5,066 bases of DNA from Phycisphaerales bacterium (GTDB lineage: Bacteria; Planctomycetota; Phycisphaerae; Tepidisphaerales; Tepidisphaeraceae), in the NCBI GenBank assembly GCA_003153655.1, contig PMAK01000038.1, positions 1,237-6,302 on the forward strand. The letters run 5' to 3'. Under the pieces are notes generated by a model. The model ran no database searches and was not told where the DNA came from. It was given only the letters and a program-made list of their open reading frames with translations. A program made the translations under genes and the position numbers. The number at the start of each line of letters is the position of its first letter. The stretch's first letter is position 1. This document shows, in pieces, positions 4,868-5,066 of this stretch.

Positions 4868-5066
4868 TCAAATCTTCAGCCGTTTCTTCCAGGCCGCGAG
4901 TTGATCTTCAAATGGCTTGCCGCCCGCCGCCCCGGCACTACGATATCGGGCGACGACATTCCGCGCCCCGAGCGCTTGATAAACGTCCTCACCCACGGAT
5001 GGCGATCCGTGGGCTTTAAGGGCTTCGTTGAACTGTTCCACCTTGAGCTGCGCCAGCGCCGTCTTT
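4868..5066 (-). CDS. argH: Probable argininosuccinate lyase, C-terminal fragment
   Basis: The last 65 residues of a gene that runs off the right edge. The segment GEDVYQAL followed by VVARYRSAGAAGG, then DQLAAWKKRLKI to the TGA at 4868-4870, fits the C-terminal domain of argininosuccinate lyases, where GEDVYxxL is followed by a basic stretch, a glycine pair and a final Q-x-A helix ending near RL. ArgH splits argininosuccinate into arginine and fumarate in the last step of arginine synthesis. The catalytic residues lie outside the window, so the name rests on this end alone; another member of the fumarase/aspartase superfamily is possible. The stretch just before GEDVY appears some 4-5 residues longer than usual and coincides with a perfect palindrome. 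The next gene starts 13 bases downstream on the same strand. Confidence 0.65.
   Translation of the reverse strand, partial: KTALAQLKVEQFNEALKAHGSPSVGEDVYQALGARNVVARYRSAGAAGGKPFEDQLAAWKKRLKI
4992..5013. repeat. 9-base perfect palindrome within the argH coding region
   Basis: Arms CCCACGGAT (4992-5000) and ATCCGTGGG (5005-5013) flank GGCG. On the minus strand it encodes the HGSPSVG part of the protein, in frame. It looks like a small palindromic element tolerated inside a gene. Only one copy is in the window. Confidence 0.6.

Overview
The window looks like chromosomal DNA from a planctomycete, perhaps near the Phycisphaerae. The reasons are a moderately high GC content, a short ferredoxin and a very short prepilin-like protein of a style common in that phylum, an RNase Y, and scattered small palindromic repeats. 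This placement is inference from protein style and not a database match. Nothing here looks like a phage, plasmid, CRISPR array or large mobile element.

Layout. Positions 1-184 (minus) hold the N-terminus of MurA, the first committed enzyme of peptidoglycan synthesis. Positions 185-547 hold no convincing gene. They contain a Shine-Dalgarno hairpin, a REP-like nested palindrome, and a strong intrinsic terminator that points along the plus strand although no plus-strand gene precedes it. Positions 548-907 (minus) encode a 2Fe-2S ferredoxin in which the third cluster cysteine reads as tryptophan. Divergently, 982-1668 (plus) encodes an exported DUF922-like predicted zinc protease with an HExxH motif. 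It is followed by a 47-residue prepilin-like protein at 1737-1880 (plus).

From 1901 to the right edge all genes lie on the minus strand. Read in the direction of transcription they are the C-terminus of a probable argininosuccinate lyase (ArgH), an unknown 199-residue protein 13 bases behind it, an 86-residue single-span membrane protein, ribonuclease Y, and a solitary Phd/YefM-like antitoxin. ArgH and the unknown protein look like an operon. RNase Y is a membrane-anchored endoribonuclease of mRNA decay. The antitoxin has no adjacent toxin and its gene is AT-richer than its neighbours.

Most genes are housekeeping and no large new system is visible. The points most worth a second look are the Cys-to-Trp change in the ferredoxin, the mini-prepilin beside the secreted protease, the orphan plus-strand terminator, a perfect palindrome inside argH that seems to add residues to the protein, and the lone antitoxin.
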